Assembly (NCBI GenBank): GCA_023525975.1
Contig: CM042023.1
Coordinates: 19,827,501 to 19,891,500 of the forward strand
DNA length: 64,000 bases
Reading direction: 5' to 3'
Origin: Smallanthus sonchifolius
Lineage: Eukaryota; Streptophyta; Magnoliopsida; Asterales; Asteraceae
The notes under the pieces were generated by a model, which was not told the origin of the DNA, did no database searches, and saw only the letters and a list, made by a program, of their open reading frames with translations. Positions 10,681 to 22,740 of the stretch are shown here, one piece after another. A program made the translations under genes and the position numbers. The first letter of the stretch is position 1. Every line of letters starts with the position of its first letter.

Positions 10681-11815
10681 AGTAAACTGCAGTTTTCGTC
10701 TCTGAGGTTTGACCCGATTAACAGGTTCAGTCCCTCCTTAACGGTATGGGTCCTTGAGGTTACATTTCTTAACAGTTTACGTCTCTCGCGCAAACAGCCG
10801 TCCAATCTGCCGTTACTTCCCCCTCACGTGAGGGGTATTTTCGTCTTTTGAACTTTGATTTAGTTTTCAATTTTTCGTTGACCTTAAAAGTCAAAATCAA
10901 TTTGTGTAGATGGGGTATAAACAAGCTAAAAGTATTATCCCTTTTGCTGATTTGATTCATTTCTGTTCCAATTGATTCCCCTGTTTTAACCCTAACCAGT
11001 TGATTCTTTCTCAAAAAGCAAATTCACGATCTTTTCATTGTAAAGATTCAATTGTGACTCTATTTAATATTTATAGTTTTATACACATATATTCAATTGC
11101 AATCAAGACCCCCCAACTGTTTGTGAAAAGTCCTTAGAGAAAAGTCTCAAGATATGAGCAACCTAAAGCTAGGAGTGGAGGTCCAAGGTGCTCATGGCCT
11201 TTTGGCAAAAGACGGTCAGGGCAGGTTCTGATCGATCTCCATGGAGCAACCACAACAACAGGAATGAGAAGCACCACCACCTTCTCCGAAGCAGGTTCTG
11301 ATCGATCTTGTTCATCGGGCCAGCCTCTGTACCCTACAGTTTGATTTAAGGGGAGAATGTGTGATGCTAGGCTTCAGATGCCGACAACAGGAACGAGAAT
11401 CACCACCACCGTCTCCGGTGACCACCACCATCGTCTCCGGTGACCACCACAACTGTCTCCTCATATTCCGTCCAAAGAACTAACCAGCCACCACCACCAA
11501 TGGCTAGATCCACCCTCAGTCGTCCCTCCCCGATCACCGGACATATCAGAAACACCACCGCTACCCTTTTCGTTTTTCCGGTGACTGTACCATGCCACCC
11601 TTTGAGTTTTTCCGCCACCCTTTTCTCCTGAACGATGAATCCACCAAGAACACAATCGAATTTAATACGCCATTCCATTATTTTCATTTCTTTGTGTCAA
11701 ACTCAAACCTGAAGATCCAGACGAGGTTATTTCGTTCTAGGGTTTCAAGGAAGATGATCGAAGGTTGTAATTTAATCGATGCGAAAAGACAAAAATACCC
11801 CTCACGTGAGGGCTT
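10681..11815 (+). mobile_element. Non-autonomous inverted-repeat element (Mutator-like style), right end truncated
   Basis: Begins with AGTAAACTGCAGTTTTCGTC, the kind of terminal sequence seen in many plant non-autonomous DNA elements. An arm at 10821-10849 is repeated in inverse orientation at 11784-11812 (28 of 29 bases). Each arm contains the palindrome CCCCTCACGTGAGGG, a G-box core. The outer ~140 bp of the left terminus has no partner on the right, so the right end is deleted or rearranged. Inside is a short imperfect repeat (CACCACCGTCTCCGGTGAC, about 11401-11458). The open frames inside are not convincing genes. It starts about 300 bp after the RPK2 stop codon. Confidence 0.5.
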
Positions 11816-11839
11816 CTCGTCCCTTAATAATAATAAATG

Positions 11840-12111
11840 ACTCACTCTCAAATTATTATAATGTAACAAAAAAACCCTTAAATTTTTTTATAAAAGAAAT
11901 TCATATCATGATTAATTTAATAGTAAACAGGTTATATTTCAAAAGTTTTATAAAATGCCTAGGTTTAAAACGTTTAATAAACAAAAATTGTAATAATAAG
12001 TTTTCGAATATTTTTCGTTATTTACGAATATACTGTCGTTGCGTACCTTTTTTGTCAATGTTTTTATGTTAATAAACGAGCCGACACAGCGTGGCGGTCA
12101 ACACCCGCTAG
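11840..12111 (+). mobile_element. Helitron-like 3' end
   Basis: AT-rich DNA ends in a GC-rich stretch (CGACACAGCGTGGCGG), a short spacer and CTAG (12108-12111) followed by T. The 5' boundary is not recognisable; the start given is approximate. No coding capacity. Confidence 0.35.
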
Positions 12112-12220
12112 TTTCTATAAAATGTACGAGATAAATCATTACCTAAAGTTACCTTGGTGATGAAAGATAAAGATAATGGACTGGATTTACATGCCAAAGT
12201 CCAATCAAATTTGCTTATTA

Positions 12221-12425
12221 AGAACTTTAGACTTTTTTTAAGAACGGCATGTCGGTTAGGATGTCGCTAACCCCACCTAGCCCAGAGTTCAAGTCCTGTC
12301 ACAGAGGGTGTCCAGAAATTATGAAGTGCACCTTATGAGAATTAAACCTGGGACCTTCACAGAAGGAAAGATTTATGACAAAACCCCCTGACCACCAGAC
12401 AAAGACTAATGACTAGAACTTTAGA
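12221..12425 (-). mobile_element. tRNA-derived SINE, minus strand, with 11-bp target duplication
   Basis: Body 12232-12414 is flanked by AGAACTTTAGA (12221-12231 and 12415-12425), a perfect 11-bp duplication. The tail is the T run at 12233-12239 (poly(A) on the minus strand). On the minus strand the 5' end reads like a tRNA A box (CTGGTGGTCAGGGG), then a degenerate B box. The body is clearly homologous, in opposite orientation, to the SINE at 23497-23682. Confidence 0.85.
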
Positions 12426-12741
12426 TTGAACCCAAGTACTGTACATTACTATTTTATAATAAAGAATGGGCCTATGTCTGACCATATATTGACCCAACAT
12501 CTTTAATAATTTGCCCGACAATAATACAGAATTTCAAAATTATAACCTTAAAGTTTTAGTTTTTTGGACATTTTGTCATAAATTTCAATTACTTAACAAG
12601 GTTTTTACAAACTTTAATTGCAACTTTTGGTATCAAAATTGGAAATGTTGGCCTCTTTGGTAAAGAGATGGATTCCATAGTCGTCTTTAAAAGGCGTGAA
12701 GTATAGTCGTCTTTGATCAATAGTTAAAGATATACGTTAAA

Positions 12742-13131
12742 TCTTTTTATAATAAATAAGTAACTTGGACTGTCAAATGTAGACTTCTAGTGAATTCTAG
12801 ATTTTTGTTTTATGCCTCTCTCTTTATTAAATTACTCTCTCTTTTTCTCTTATTAAATAATAATGATTTTAAATAATTAAATATCTAAAATTTATTCTAA
12901 TAATTTATTAAAACTTAGTAAATCATAAGAAGATTTTAATTTTTTCTTATATGAAAATATAATTTTATAATTCTTAAATGTTTATTATCTACTATTTATA
13001 ATTATTAAATCTTCATTATTTCTTATTCATTAATAGTTGATGACATCCAACATACAAATTTTCATAGAAATTTCTGGTTTACAACACGTTGGATTTATTC
13101 AGCCCATGTAATACATGGAGTTCTAACCTAG
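12742..13131 (+). mobile_element. Small non-autonomous Helitron-like element
   Basis: The 3' end has the hairpin CCATGTAATACATGG, then AGTTCTAAC and CTAG (13128-13131) followed by T. The 5' end is probably the TC at 12742, preceded by A, and continues TTTTTATAATAAATAAGTAA, which resembles the start of the element at 50279. About 390 bp, AT-rich, non-coding. Confidence 0.55.
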
Positions 13132-13267
13132 TTATGTATAAATTGGTAAGTTAATGAAATAACAAATAATAAATTATATATTAAGGAGTATATTATAATG
13201 GGGAAAATATCACATAATAGTAACCAAGTTTCAAAAGTGCTCCAATTAGGTCACTCACCATAGTATA

Positions 13268-15212
13268 TGTAAGGCCCCTTTCCCGGGAGACCCCACTTGT
13301 TGGATTTACTCATAAACATAGTCATCAATACTGAACTTTAGTTAAAATCTTTCAACTTAGCGAAAACGTATAATAAGTCAAATACATAACATAGCAGCGG
13401 AAGTCTTAACATTAAACATAAACATTGTCTTAACATAAATTACAAATAAATGGGATGTCAGTTGTGCCGAGTAGCCATCACGCCTTAACACACCCCTTCT
13501 TCTTGCTACCCGAAGTGCATACTAAAAGTCAGCTAACGCTTGTGAGTTCCAGTTTAAAAGCAATCAGATATTAACTTTATCTTATGAAAAATATATATAT
13601 GAATAATCATATATATATATATATATATATTTGTATTTTCTTTACTTTACTACTTTCATATATCATTCATAATGAGTACGTACATCCATACATACATGCT
13701 TATTTCTTGGTGCACATTCATTGGTCATACACATATAGGTGATGAACCCGTCATAACGCTTACGTAAGTCACGAAGACAAACGCCATAGAACTACCGTCG
13801 TAGTCCATTTCGTAAACCGTCCGTCCTATCATAAAAACCGTCTGGCAACCTTAAACCGTCTGTCTAAAACAGTCCTACCGTCGTAGTCCGTCTATTCGCC
13901 TGTCTCCCCTAGGGCATCCGTTTCCCACACGACTATTATTTATGCAACCGTTCTACTTATTACTGCAATTGTCCGGCACGAATGTGACCGTCCGTTATTG
14001 CCTTACCAACGGCCTATCTGATGAAGGTCTGTATATGTCCCGGCTGTAAAATAATCACGTGGTCGTCCGTCTACTGAAGTAGCCGTTATCATTGAAGCGT
14101 CCATAACGTTTACATACATTCATAACATGCAATATATATAAAATATAAGGCAAGATTTCATTCTTATACGTTATGTCATACTTTCATTTCTTTATTCATA
14201 ACATACTTATTAGATTTCTTGGTTTATAAACAGGCTTATCATACATATAGTTATCATGTATTGTCATATAACACATATCATAACATTCATTCATATCATG
14301 TATACATTTCAGCCTCAAAATTATTTAAAATCATTTACACATAACACACAGGGGGCACATAGAACTCACCTGATAAACAGTCCTCGAAGAATACTTAGGA
14401 GCTCCAAGTTAGGTGGATGCTAAAGGATCTGTCAAGGGTCACGTATGGAATATGGAACAAGGTTATAACCTACATGTTTCATCCGAATTCTAACTGTCCG
14501 AAATCTTCTTCGGTCGAAATCTTTCTTGGTCGAAATCTTTTTCGACCGAAAACTATTTAGTTAGAAATATCTTTTATTAGGTAACTATTTCATTTGAAAT
14601 CTTTTGTTCGAAAACCTATTCGTTCTAAAACTTTTTCGTTCCAAAACATCTGTCCGAAATCATGTCGTCCGAAAATACTTTTCGGACGAATGATAGTTTT
14701 CGGACGATTTATCTGTTCTTGATCAAATTCTTCGTTTTTGATCCAAGCTTCGATCTTTTTACGTTCAAAACTTGTATCTAGCTTCCATGAAGCTAGATGC
14801 ATACTTTTTATGCAAATTCATACGTAAAAATCTCATTTTTATGTGAAACCCACCTTAGAAACCCTAAAACCCATTTCAATCCAAAAATTGAATCTGAGGA
14901 GTTCGTTGTTTCCTGTTTTCGCCTCCTTCTCGTTGCTAGATGTTCCAAAGATTATGAACGAGATTTCTTGAGCTTTCGAGTCGAAACTGGAGCTTTCTCT
15001 CTCTAACCCGATCTCTCTCTCTCTAAAACTTGCGCAAATGAGGGTGAAATGGAGGAGAGGGGTTGAGGCTGCTGGGTATAGGGTTTTCTCCCTTGCTTTC
15101 GAGCCCTATGGGCCGGTTCATGGCCAAGAGTTAAACCTTCCCTCCATTTTTGTTATTATTCCCGACCTTTACTTCATTTATTCTAACGTTTTAGCATTTC
15201 AGGGATGTTACA
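13268..15212 (-). mobile_element. Solo LTR of a Ty3-gypsy-type element, minus orientation
   Basis: A 1945-bp block begins TGTAAGGCCCC and ends GATGTTACA, with TG...CA termini and a perfect 5-bp target duplication GTATA (13263-13267 and 15213-15217). No primer-binding site, internal region or second LTR is present, so it is a solo LTR left by LTR-LTR recombination. Orientation is inferred from the LTR at 55051-57302, which starts TGTAACATCCC and ends GGGGCCTTACA; read on the minus strand this one has the same termini. Within it are degenerate palindromic repeats built on TCGGACGAAAA and TCGACCGAAA (about 14490-14710) and CCGTC-rich repeats (about 13790-14100). Open frames at 14590-15313 are not host genes. 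Confidence 0.87.
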
Positions 15213-15217
15213 GTATA

Positions 15218-16150
15218 CCCGAGGGTGTATACTGTGTAAAATACATATTGAATGATATAATTGAAACAATTTTGATACTTGATTACTATTCTACAAAGCT
15301 ACCCCTATATTAATGTAGCAGGCTAAATGGACGAGTTATGCAATAAGTGAGCATTACATTTTGCATATCAAACAAATGATTTGTATAACAAGTAAAAATG
15401 GGTGTGTTAGATGGAGTCAATTCATCAAAAAAATTAAATTCTAAAAATAAGCTATACATTAAACATGATTTAGAAAACCATATTATTAATATAACTATTT
15501 TAATTTTCTAATAAAACACATTACTGTAAATATATAATTTCACTTTGGACAAGTTAAACATCATTAAATATACAAAGAGACATTCTATACAGATCTAAAT
15601 TCAAGGCAGAGAACTATGAGAAACACATAAACATATATACATATTGCTTTAACTAAGATACATATGACAATTATGTAAACACATAACCGTCCCTCTCTTT
15701 TTTCCACTTTATCTCACAACCACAAAGTATACATGTTTATACGATTATCACAGTTCTCTAATTTAATATTAATATTATATACCCTCGACCAATCATGTTG
15801 GTATGATATATTATTCATAGTCATGAAAAAGGTTGATGTAGGAATCGGGGTGGGTTTGGTTGAATAGTTGCGCATGCGGATCACAAGTCATGTCACATTG
15901 AGGCCATGTTATGTGTTGTGGTTTGGTCCCATCTTTTACTAGATTTAGCAATCATACCCCTCCCACTCAAACCCCTCACTTTTATTCTTCTAGTACTGTC
16001 ACACCACACAAAAATATTTCTATGGTGTTAATATTTTAAAGAAAAAAAATATATATATTTTTTATAAATGTTAATGTTCATAATATCGTAATCTGAGTCA
16101 AGTCGAGTTTAAATTCAAATTAAAGAAGGCTACAATTAGGGCATCTCCAA
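15218..16150. other. AT-rich intergenic DNA
   Basis: I see no gene or clear repeat boundary here. A less AT-rich part (15820-16010) could be old unique sequence. Confidence 0.4.
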
Positions 16151-16156
16151 GGGTCT

Positions 16157-16556
16157 AAGGGTGTTCAATGTTCGGTTATAAACCAATTAGACCGAAAATT
16201 AAATTGAATTGGAAGTGTTTAAAATGGGGTGAATTAGTTATTCGGCTTTCAACCAAACCAAATTAATTATTTATTTTACATTTTTAAGAAATTCAATTCG
16301 GTTAAACCGAGAAAACCGAATTCATATATTTAGCCATTACAAAACCGAGGAAACCTTTAAACCCAAACCGAGGAATCATAAAACATTGTTAAAAATCGGA
16401 TTCTTTGGTTTGAAACCAAAATTGAAACGAATTCAAATTCGGTTTTTGGTTTGGTACTGAACATATTGAATTTGGTTCGGTTCGGTTCGATTTTTGTTTT
16501 TTACCGAAAAAATTTCAAACCGAGGAAACCAAAATTCGAACTGATTAACATCCTTA
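16157..16556. mobile_element. hAT-like non-autonomous element
   Basis: Ends TAAGGGTGTTCAAT and ATTAACATCCTTA form an imperfect inverted repeat. The interior is full of GGTTCGGTT and AACCGA repeats on both strands, as in subterminal regions of plant hAT elements. I could not find an 8-bp target duplication. Confidence 0.5.
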
Positions 16557-17489
16557 AAGAGACACCCGTAACCTTTTTCTATCTTCATATACAAAAATAG
16601 AAAAGAAAAAAAAATAGTCCTTACAACTCCCTTTTACTATAAATTTTCTCTGTTTCTAATTAAGTAACTGAGTTTTGACTGATTTATATAACTAGCTAAG
16701 TCAATCTAAAAAATCAAAATCAACTCAAATTTATTCTAAACTAAAATTATAATCGTAAAAGTTTTGCCGAGATCTCTAAATTGAGCCAATTTCTTGAGTT
16801 TTTCCCCCTTTTATCATTTTTATTATATATATTTTTTTCCTATATATAAGACGTGATGTTTCAACTTTTTTTTTATCACATCATCTCAATCATCTCCATC
16901 ATCGTTTAAACTAATACTAAAAGATGATGATCATGTTAACGTATTTTCTTAAAATTTTAACCATCACAATTCAATAAAGTTCATTGTATATTTAGTTGAA
17001 ATATTTTTAATTGTATATATATGTTAGATATCATTAATTATATCAAGTATTATATATAATCTCAACGATCAAATGATTTTGCTATTAGGTCATATGAGAG
17101 TCGGAGGACGAGCTGTTTTGAGGATGAAGATTGGTGTTGAGAAAATAAAGAAGATTACCATCGAAATTAAAGATATTAGTGTTATAGGGGCGCGTTTAAT
17201 ATAAAATCAGTTTTAATTTTTAAGTAGAAAATTGTAAGAACCATATAAACACTTGTATATAGTGTTAAGAGAAGATTGCAAATCCAAGCCATTTTTTTCG
17301 TGTTCAATTGCTATTAGTGTGTAGGCTATTATTGGTCAATGGTGCAAAATTCCCCCGATATATGCTTCTCGCTACAACATTTGCTGACTTACCACAAAAA
17401 CACACAAGGGTCAAATAAGAGAAGATTGCAAATCTAAGCCATTTTCCTCACTACGTGTTGGTGTTTATGAAAGGCACAAAATGAAAAGA
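16557..17489. other. Intergenic DNA with a 28-bp direct repeat
   Basis: AT-rich with no gene visible. AAGAGAAGATTGCAAATC followed by (C or T)AAGCCATTT occurs near 17268 and again near 17418, about 150 bp apart, marking a small local duplication. Confidence 0.35.
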
Positions 17490-17700
17490 CTTTTTCAATA
17501 AGCAATGCTTGGTTACCAAGAATCCAAGATTGTAGAAGATGTTAAGGCTCTCGGTTTCCTTTGGGTAAAACGCAGATCAAGATTGAAGAGTTTGGATTGG
17601 ACAGATTGACGCAATTTCAGCAACATGTAAGTTTTTGGGGTTCTTGTAACTCTTCGCTAGCTCCTTGCTAGTGGTATATTCTTGTTTTACACCAAGAATT
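17490..17700 (+). mobile_element. LINE 3' tail
   Basis: A short frame encodes VEDVKALGFLWVKRRSR, the C-terminal signature of plant LINE proteins, interrupted by TGA at 17607-17609, then a T/G-rich 3' UTR. Nothing of the reverse-transcriptase core remains. The tail overlaps one arm of the inverted repeat at 17645-17721. Confidence 0.6.
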
Positions 17701-17721
17701 AGCGAAGAGTTGCAAGACTAA
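17645..17721. repeat. Inverted repeat with 16-17 bp arms
   Basis: CTTGTAACTCTTCGCTA on the left and TAGCGAAGAGTTGCAAG on the right are complementary at 16 of 17 positions and separated by about 45 bp. The stem could fold in RNA. It lies at the end of a LINE tail, so a local inverted duplication during insertion is the simplest origin. Confidence 0.6.
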
Positions 17722-18535
17722 TTCAAGAATATAACTATAACTCCTAATTACGATAAACATAATTACAATAAACTTTATCTTCCTAATATATTCTATCTCA
17801 CCGCAACTATTATATTCTATCTAATACTTCCTTGTAGTCAGAGCCGGATGAAATTAAACGATAATACTAAAGTAAAAAATAAAAGATACGTCACATCAAA
17901 ATTCAAACAGTAAGAAAATTCCGAGTTACAATATCTTGTTAGTTACCTTAAACAACTACGATTAGAAAAACACTGTCTTATTATCAAGAGATCATATGTA
18001 TGTTTAACGTATATATATATTTTAAATATTAAACTTTTTTTTGTAAGGCTTTAAATATTAAACTAATTTTGAATTTATTACTTTAGACGCTGCAAGTGAA
18101 TTCAAACACGTGATGTTTCTTAAGAAATTAAACGCCCATGTGCTTTATTAACTGCTGTCAACGTCAATCACAATGTGATTAAACTAATTATGGTCTACCC
18201 TATATCCAATTTAATGAAGTTAAGGCATGATAATTGTACCTTAATCCACTAATTAACACTTTTAAGTACTTAACATTCTAACAGCACCTTTAAAAACAAT
18301 TAGTTGTTATATAAATTATTATGTCACTAAACTGATACCTATACTGTGGAAGAAAAAACTTTATAATTTGTAATAAGTAAAAAAATTATAAATAAATTGT
18401 GAAAACAGATATCAAAGTAATAAATATATATAGCTAATAATTTTGTCCAAGGGTGGAATCAAACTTGAGTTCTTTTAAGTTAAACGAATCAAACTCGAGA
18501 TTAGTCAAGATCAGGCTCTATTCGACTTGCATCAT
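17722..18535. other. AT-rich intergenic DNA
   Basis: No gene, repeat array or element boundary that I can support. Confidence 0.4.
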
Positions 18536-18559
18536 TTACAAGTACATACCAATAACATT

Positions 18560-19030
18560 AGGCTATGTGTTATGGTACCGTGCCTGAGGGGCGTGGGTGC
18601 CACCTCCCACTCACGGGCATGGAACACCCCCCACCCCCGGGGGCGTGAGAGAGGGCATGCCCCCACGCCCCTTGCCAACCCTCCTCTTCATGTCGTTGCC
18701 ACACCCACGAAATGCCCTCACGCCCCTAGCCAAGAAGGGGGAGGGCGGTGTTCCATGCCCATTCACGCTAGGTGGCTCCCCCCCCCCCCTCATGAGTGTA
18801 GTACACATATATGTGTAGTGGTTAGTGAGTGTGCAAAAAAATGGTGCCGCGTAGGGGCCCGAAGGGATGTAGTTGTTAGTGAGTGTGATCCAAAAAGAGC
18901 TGATGAGATGTAGTGTTGTGATTGGTGGATGGAGATAAAAATAAAAAATTCTTTCCCTTGCTCCATGCCCGTTACCACCCTCATGGTGGCTGGGCTACGC
19001 CCTCACTCACGAAGAGGCGGCACGATGTGC
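18560..19030. repeat. GC-rich foldback block, probable DNA-transposon remnant
   Basis: A left segment near 18590-18640 (containing CCACCTCCCACTCACGGGCATGG) and a right segment near 18744-18784 (containing CCATGCCCATTCACGCTAGG) are imperfect inverted repeats. A third related copy starts near 18962. The surroundings are AT-rich, so the block stands out. Open frames on both strands here are by-products of its GC content. Confidence 0.5.
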
Positions 19031-19037
19031 CACGCTC

Positions 19038-19570
19038 TTTACGCATGTCACCTCAGCCACACCCTCTCCTCATGATGGCCACTACGCATAATAAGTATAC
19101 TCTAAAAGGGTATATTAAACATTATATCTATGTTAAAAGAAAATTGATAGGAACATCTCTTGAACCCTATTGAACCGTCGTGACACGTGGTGCATGGTGA
19201 TTGGTTGTTTTTTTTTCATTTTTTGAAATTCTGAATTTTTTTCCCTTCATATATACTATTTACTGCACACTTGAAACCAAAAAAGGCTTTGGTTGGGATG
19301 GTACCTTTACGCCTGTCACCTCAGCCATACCCTCTCCTCGTGATGGCCACTACGCATAATAAGTATACTCTAAAAAGGTATTTTAAACGGTATATCTATT
19401 TTAAAGGAAAACTGATAGGAACAGCTCTTGAACCCTATTGGACCGCCATGACACGTGGTGCTTGGTGATTGGTTGGTTTTTTTAGTTTTTTGAAATTCTG
19501 ATTTTTTTTCCTTCATATATACAATTTCCTGCACACTTGAAACCAAAAAAGGCTTTGGTTGGGATGGTAG
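19038..19570 (+). repeat. Two-copy tandem duplication, unit about 268 bp
   Basis: Copy 1 (about 19038-19305) and copy 2 (about 19306-19570) both start TTTACGC(A/C)TGTCACC and end CTTTGGTTGGGATGGTA. They share ATAATAAGTATACTCTAAAA, GACACGTGGTGC and the tract around TTGAAACCAAAAAAGGCTTTG. They differ by scattered substitutions, so the duplication is not recent. The unit feeds into the Helitron-like DNA ending at 19811. Confidence 0.8.
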
Positions 19571-19811
19571 CGCATGCTTCCCCTCCCCTTGGTGACCCGG
19601 GTTCGAATCTATTCCCCTCTCCCCTCCTTGATTTTTGCCTTTTTCCCTTTTCCAATTTATTTACTGTTTTTCTTTTTACCTTTTTTCATTTATTTAGTTT
19701 AACCGTTCTTAATTTTTTTTTTGTTTATTGATGCCTTAGGGTTTTTGATACACGCGTTTTGATATTTGGGATCGTGACGAAATTTAGGCGCAACATGGGT
19801 GAGACCTCTAG
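19540..19811 (+). mobile_element. Helitron-like 3' region with tRNA-like module
   Basis: A tRNA-like pair, GGGATGGTAGCGCATGC and GACCCGGGTTCGAATC (19560-19607), is followed by a C/T-rich tract, then GCGCAACATGGGTGAGACCT and CTAG (19808-19811) followed by T. The layout matches the element ending at 5020. The full element may include the tandem duplication upstream. Confidence 0.45.
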
Positions 19812-21410
19812 TTTAATAATTACTACAAAACTTTAATAGAAACATATGGAAAAATATGCGTCTAATTTTAGACAAATATATTATTAGTTTCAGTGTGGGG
19901 TTGGGGATGTAATAATGAGTAATGAGAGGTTGATGAACAATTAAGAAGCATGTGAAACATGTGTGGTTGATTAAGCATGATTTAAAGAATTAGAGGGACT
20001 GAAATGGAATATTATCAAACTATTCGTAGGCGGATACGGCCGGTGGAGACCCACCCGAACCGGCTGGAGACACAGGCGAAGAATATGACTTAACGGGTAG
20101 ACATAGTGATCAGAGGCCAGATGAGAGAAATAATCAGAGGGGTATTTATGGAAACCGACATAAACTTGAGGGGGTTATCTGTAATAGTTTAATAATTTTG
20201 AGGGTCGGTGCCCCGGCCCCCTTTACAAATTTAATATTTTAATACTAAGTTTATTGTTGATAAATAACGAGTGTAATAAAATACTAGCTTTAATAAATAC
20301 GTAAAATTAGTAATTGAATCCGCGTTTCACGGCGGGAGTGTGGATGTTTTTTCTCCGCGTAATCCGCGGCAAGAGTTTGGTCGTTATCGGTTCCGTTCGT
20401 CGAAAAGCATAGGTTCGACAACCGATATAGGTTACAATAATACCAAAACAACGACAACGATGTTTTCCGCTCATAAGCGATTGAGTTTGTCACAGTTACG
20501 CAACGTTGACGTCGCTCGCTATAGCGTAGGATAAAAAAAAATATACTCGATTTTGAATACAAATTCGTTTAAAAAAAATTTACCGAAACATTCACAAAAA
20601 AAAACTAAAATTAGCCGCACATTACGTTTTTTTAAGCTACCGAACGAAAGCTATTTTAGAAAAACGATATTAATAAAAAATCAAACAGGTAAAAAACGTA
20701 TATTATATATAATGCAAGGGGTAGAAATAGAAATTGAAAAAAAAAAGTTAAAGCGAAAGTTAAAAAGAAAAAAAAACAAACCACGTGGACCAGTGAAATG
20801 CAAGAAGTGTGCATTCCAATTCAAAATAGAAAGGGTTAATAATATATATTTTTATTATGAATTTAATATATATTGTTCCAAGGAAAATAATATTTGAATT
20901 TAAATTATATCATTATATGTTTTAATATTTTTTATATGTATATCAAATCAATAAAAAGCAAAAAAGTTTTAATAGGTGAAAACATATAATAAGCAACTAA
21001 CATAAATATAATTGAAAAATAATTTTACAATAGGTTAAAAAGAGTACATAAGTAGAACAAGTTTTGTTTTAACTAAATTTATGAGAAAACTAAAAGAGTA
21101 TTAATAATAGACTATTTTTAACATTGAAATAGTTAACTTTATAACTTTATTTGTATAATTATTCGACATATACAAGTTATAATAACATTCTATCATAAAA
21201 ATTCACTTTTTCGACATTAAAATTTCAATAAAACGGCTGAACTTTTTTGATATGATATGTTATTTTATAACGAAAGTAATTATCCTATATATGTATCATA
21301 GAAAATTGAAGTAGATTATACAGAGTATGTATAAGTGGGACAGCATTATTTAATTTAAAAACTGTGAGAATATTAAAAATAATTTAATCTTGGTTAATCT
21401 TTAGAAAATA
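19812..21410. other. Intergenic DNA, unresolved repeats
   Basis: AT-rich. Near 20310-20370 the sequence CCGCGTTTCACGGCGGG is a GC-rich palindrome of the Helitron-terminus type, but I could not place a CTAG at the expected spacing. The open frame at 20553-20897 is Lys/Asn-rich low-complexity translation of A-rich DNA, not a supported gene. Confidence 0.35.
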
Positions 21411-21760
21411 CTAGAAGGAGGGCGCGCGCATTGCGGCGGCTTCTGGGCGATAATGTTAGCTTTTACCCACGTGCGTTGCGGCGTGTTAAATAAACCATGG
21501 AAGAAGTTAACGTCCTCGAAAGCTTATAAAATAAAGCCAAAACGTTTAGGTAAACTCACCCAGTGTAAGAAGAACGTATGATTATAAATTAAAACTCAAA
21601 AAAGAAAAATATATAAAATAAAAAATAGCATGAAATGCGTTAAAACCGCGGCCAAAGGATGGCTGCGAGTTTTAAACCCGCGTCAGTTGCTAGAGCATAA
21701 ACCACGAGTACCAAACCAATCTTTTGGCTTAACTTCCAACCTCCAAGGACTTTAATGCAA
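21411..21760 (-). mobile_element. Helitron-like 3' end, minus strand, with tRNA-like module
   Basis: On the minus strand the sequence runs GCCGCCGCAATGCGCGCGCC, then CTCCTT and CTAG (21414-21411) followed by T. Further upstream on that strand (21740-21650) is a tRNA-like stretch containing GGGTTTAAAACTCGC. The far boundary is unknown. Confidence 0.4.
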
Positions 21761-22036
21761 ACCGCAGTTGTAAAACAAAAAATAAAATAAAATAAAATGA
21801 ATAACTAATGTATAAAAGCTTGTACATCTTGTATTCCCACTTGTAAATTTGGTACAGTGATTTTACCTTACCCTCCAAAGATGACTTTTAATATATATTA
21901 AATTATAGATATTTCATACTTCACATTTGTGGGTAAATCATTCTAGCTATTCATATTCAGTTTTCAAAACATTCTCTGGTGATTCTCAAAAACACAACCA
22001 CAAACAGAAAACAAAAAAAGTCACTACCTAGTCAAT

Positions 22037-22740
22037 TCCAGATGGTTTTTTTAATTCCAGATGGTTTTTTTTTAACGGCCAACAAAACAGTGTATAAATC
22101 ATTCTAGCATGGAGCTAGGATCACCGGATAAAACCACCAATATTTATAAATGACACGCCAAATCAATACAAAGAAAAACTACACCAATGATCCCAAGATA
22201 AACCGGAGTTTCTGGAGCGAGTCTTATAAGTCTTAACCCATAGGAAGCCAAAAACTTTAATTTCTTCAATAATAAAAGAAAGGGGAGACTGTCGATGATT
22301 AAAAATCAAGTCATTCTGAGCCTACCAAATACACCAAATTAAATAGCAGTAAGAAAGACCGAATGAATGGATTTGCTCCATTTTTTTAACAATATATAGA
22401 GGGAACTATGCACATCCAGTATATCTCAAATGCCAAAAGCGAAAACGAAGGGAGCTTACACCAGTTGGAAATGGAATCCCATATAGACTACGCATAAGAG
22501 CAAGAGACAAAAATATGCTCAGAAGATTCGGTTATGTCACCACAAAAAAACGCATAACGGTGATGACACCTAAACATTCCTGGCCAGAAGAGCATCAGCA
22601 GTGGGCAAACGATCTTGAGCAGCACGCCACGCGAGAAACCCAACTTTCATCGGAACCCGATTGTTCCAATTAAACTAGAAATTCAAGTCCAACCTATTAA
22701 GCAAATGAATATGGTCCTTGATGCTTTTGACCATTCGAGT
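22037..22740 (-). mobile_element. LINE fragment encoding the zinc-binding (zf-RVT) C-terminal region
   Basis: Translated on the minus strand, with stops and shifts, the region reads as the zf-RVT domain and tail of a plant LINE protein: VPMKVGFLAWRAAQDRLPT, a Cys-x2-Cys pair, SEHIFVSC, and finally EEIKVFGFLWVKT near the C terminus. A 3' UTR and poly(A) follow, seen as poly(T) near 22068. AATTCCAGATGG plus T run is present twice at 22037-22076, so target sequence and tail were duplicated together. At least two in-frame stops make it a dead copy. Confidence 0.75.

Noticed and set aside
18527..19173. Overlapping open frames in the GC-rich block
   Set aside because: Open on both strands because of GC content in a foldback element; no domain is recognisable.
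20553..20897. Lys-rich 114-codon frame as a small basic protein
   Set aside because: It follows A-rich DNA; no motif, no plausible promoter, and poly-Lys/Asn composition.
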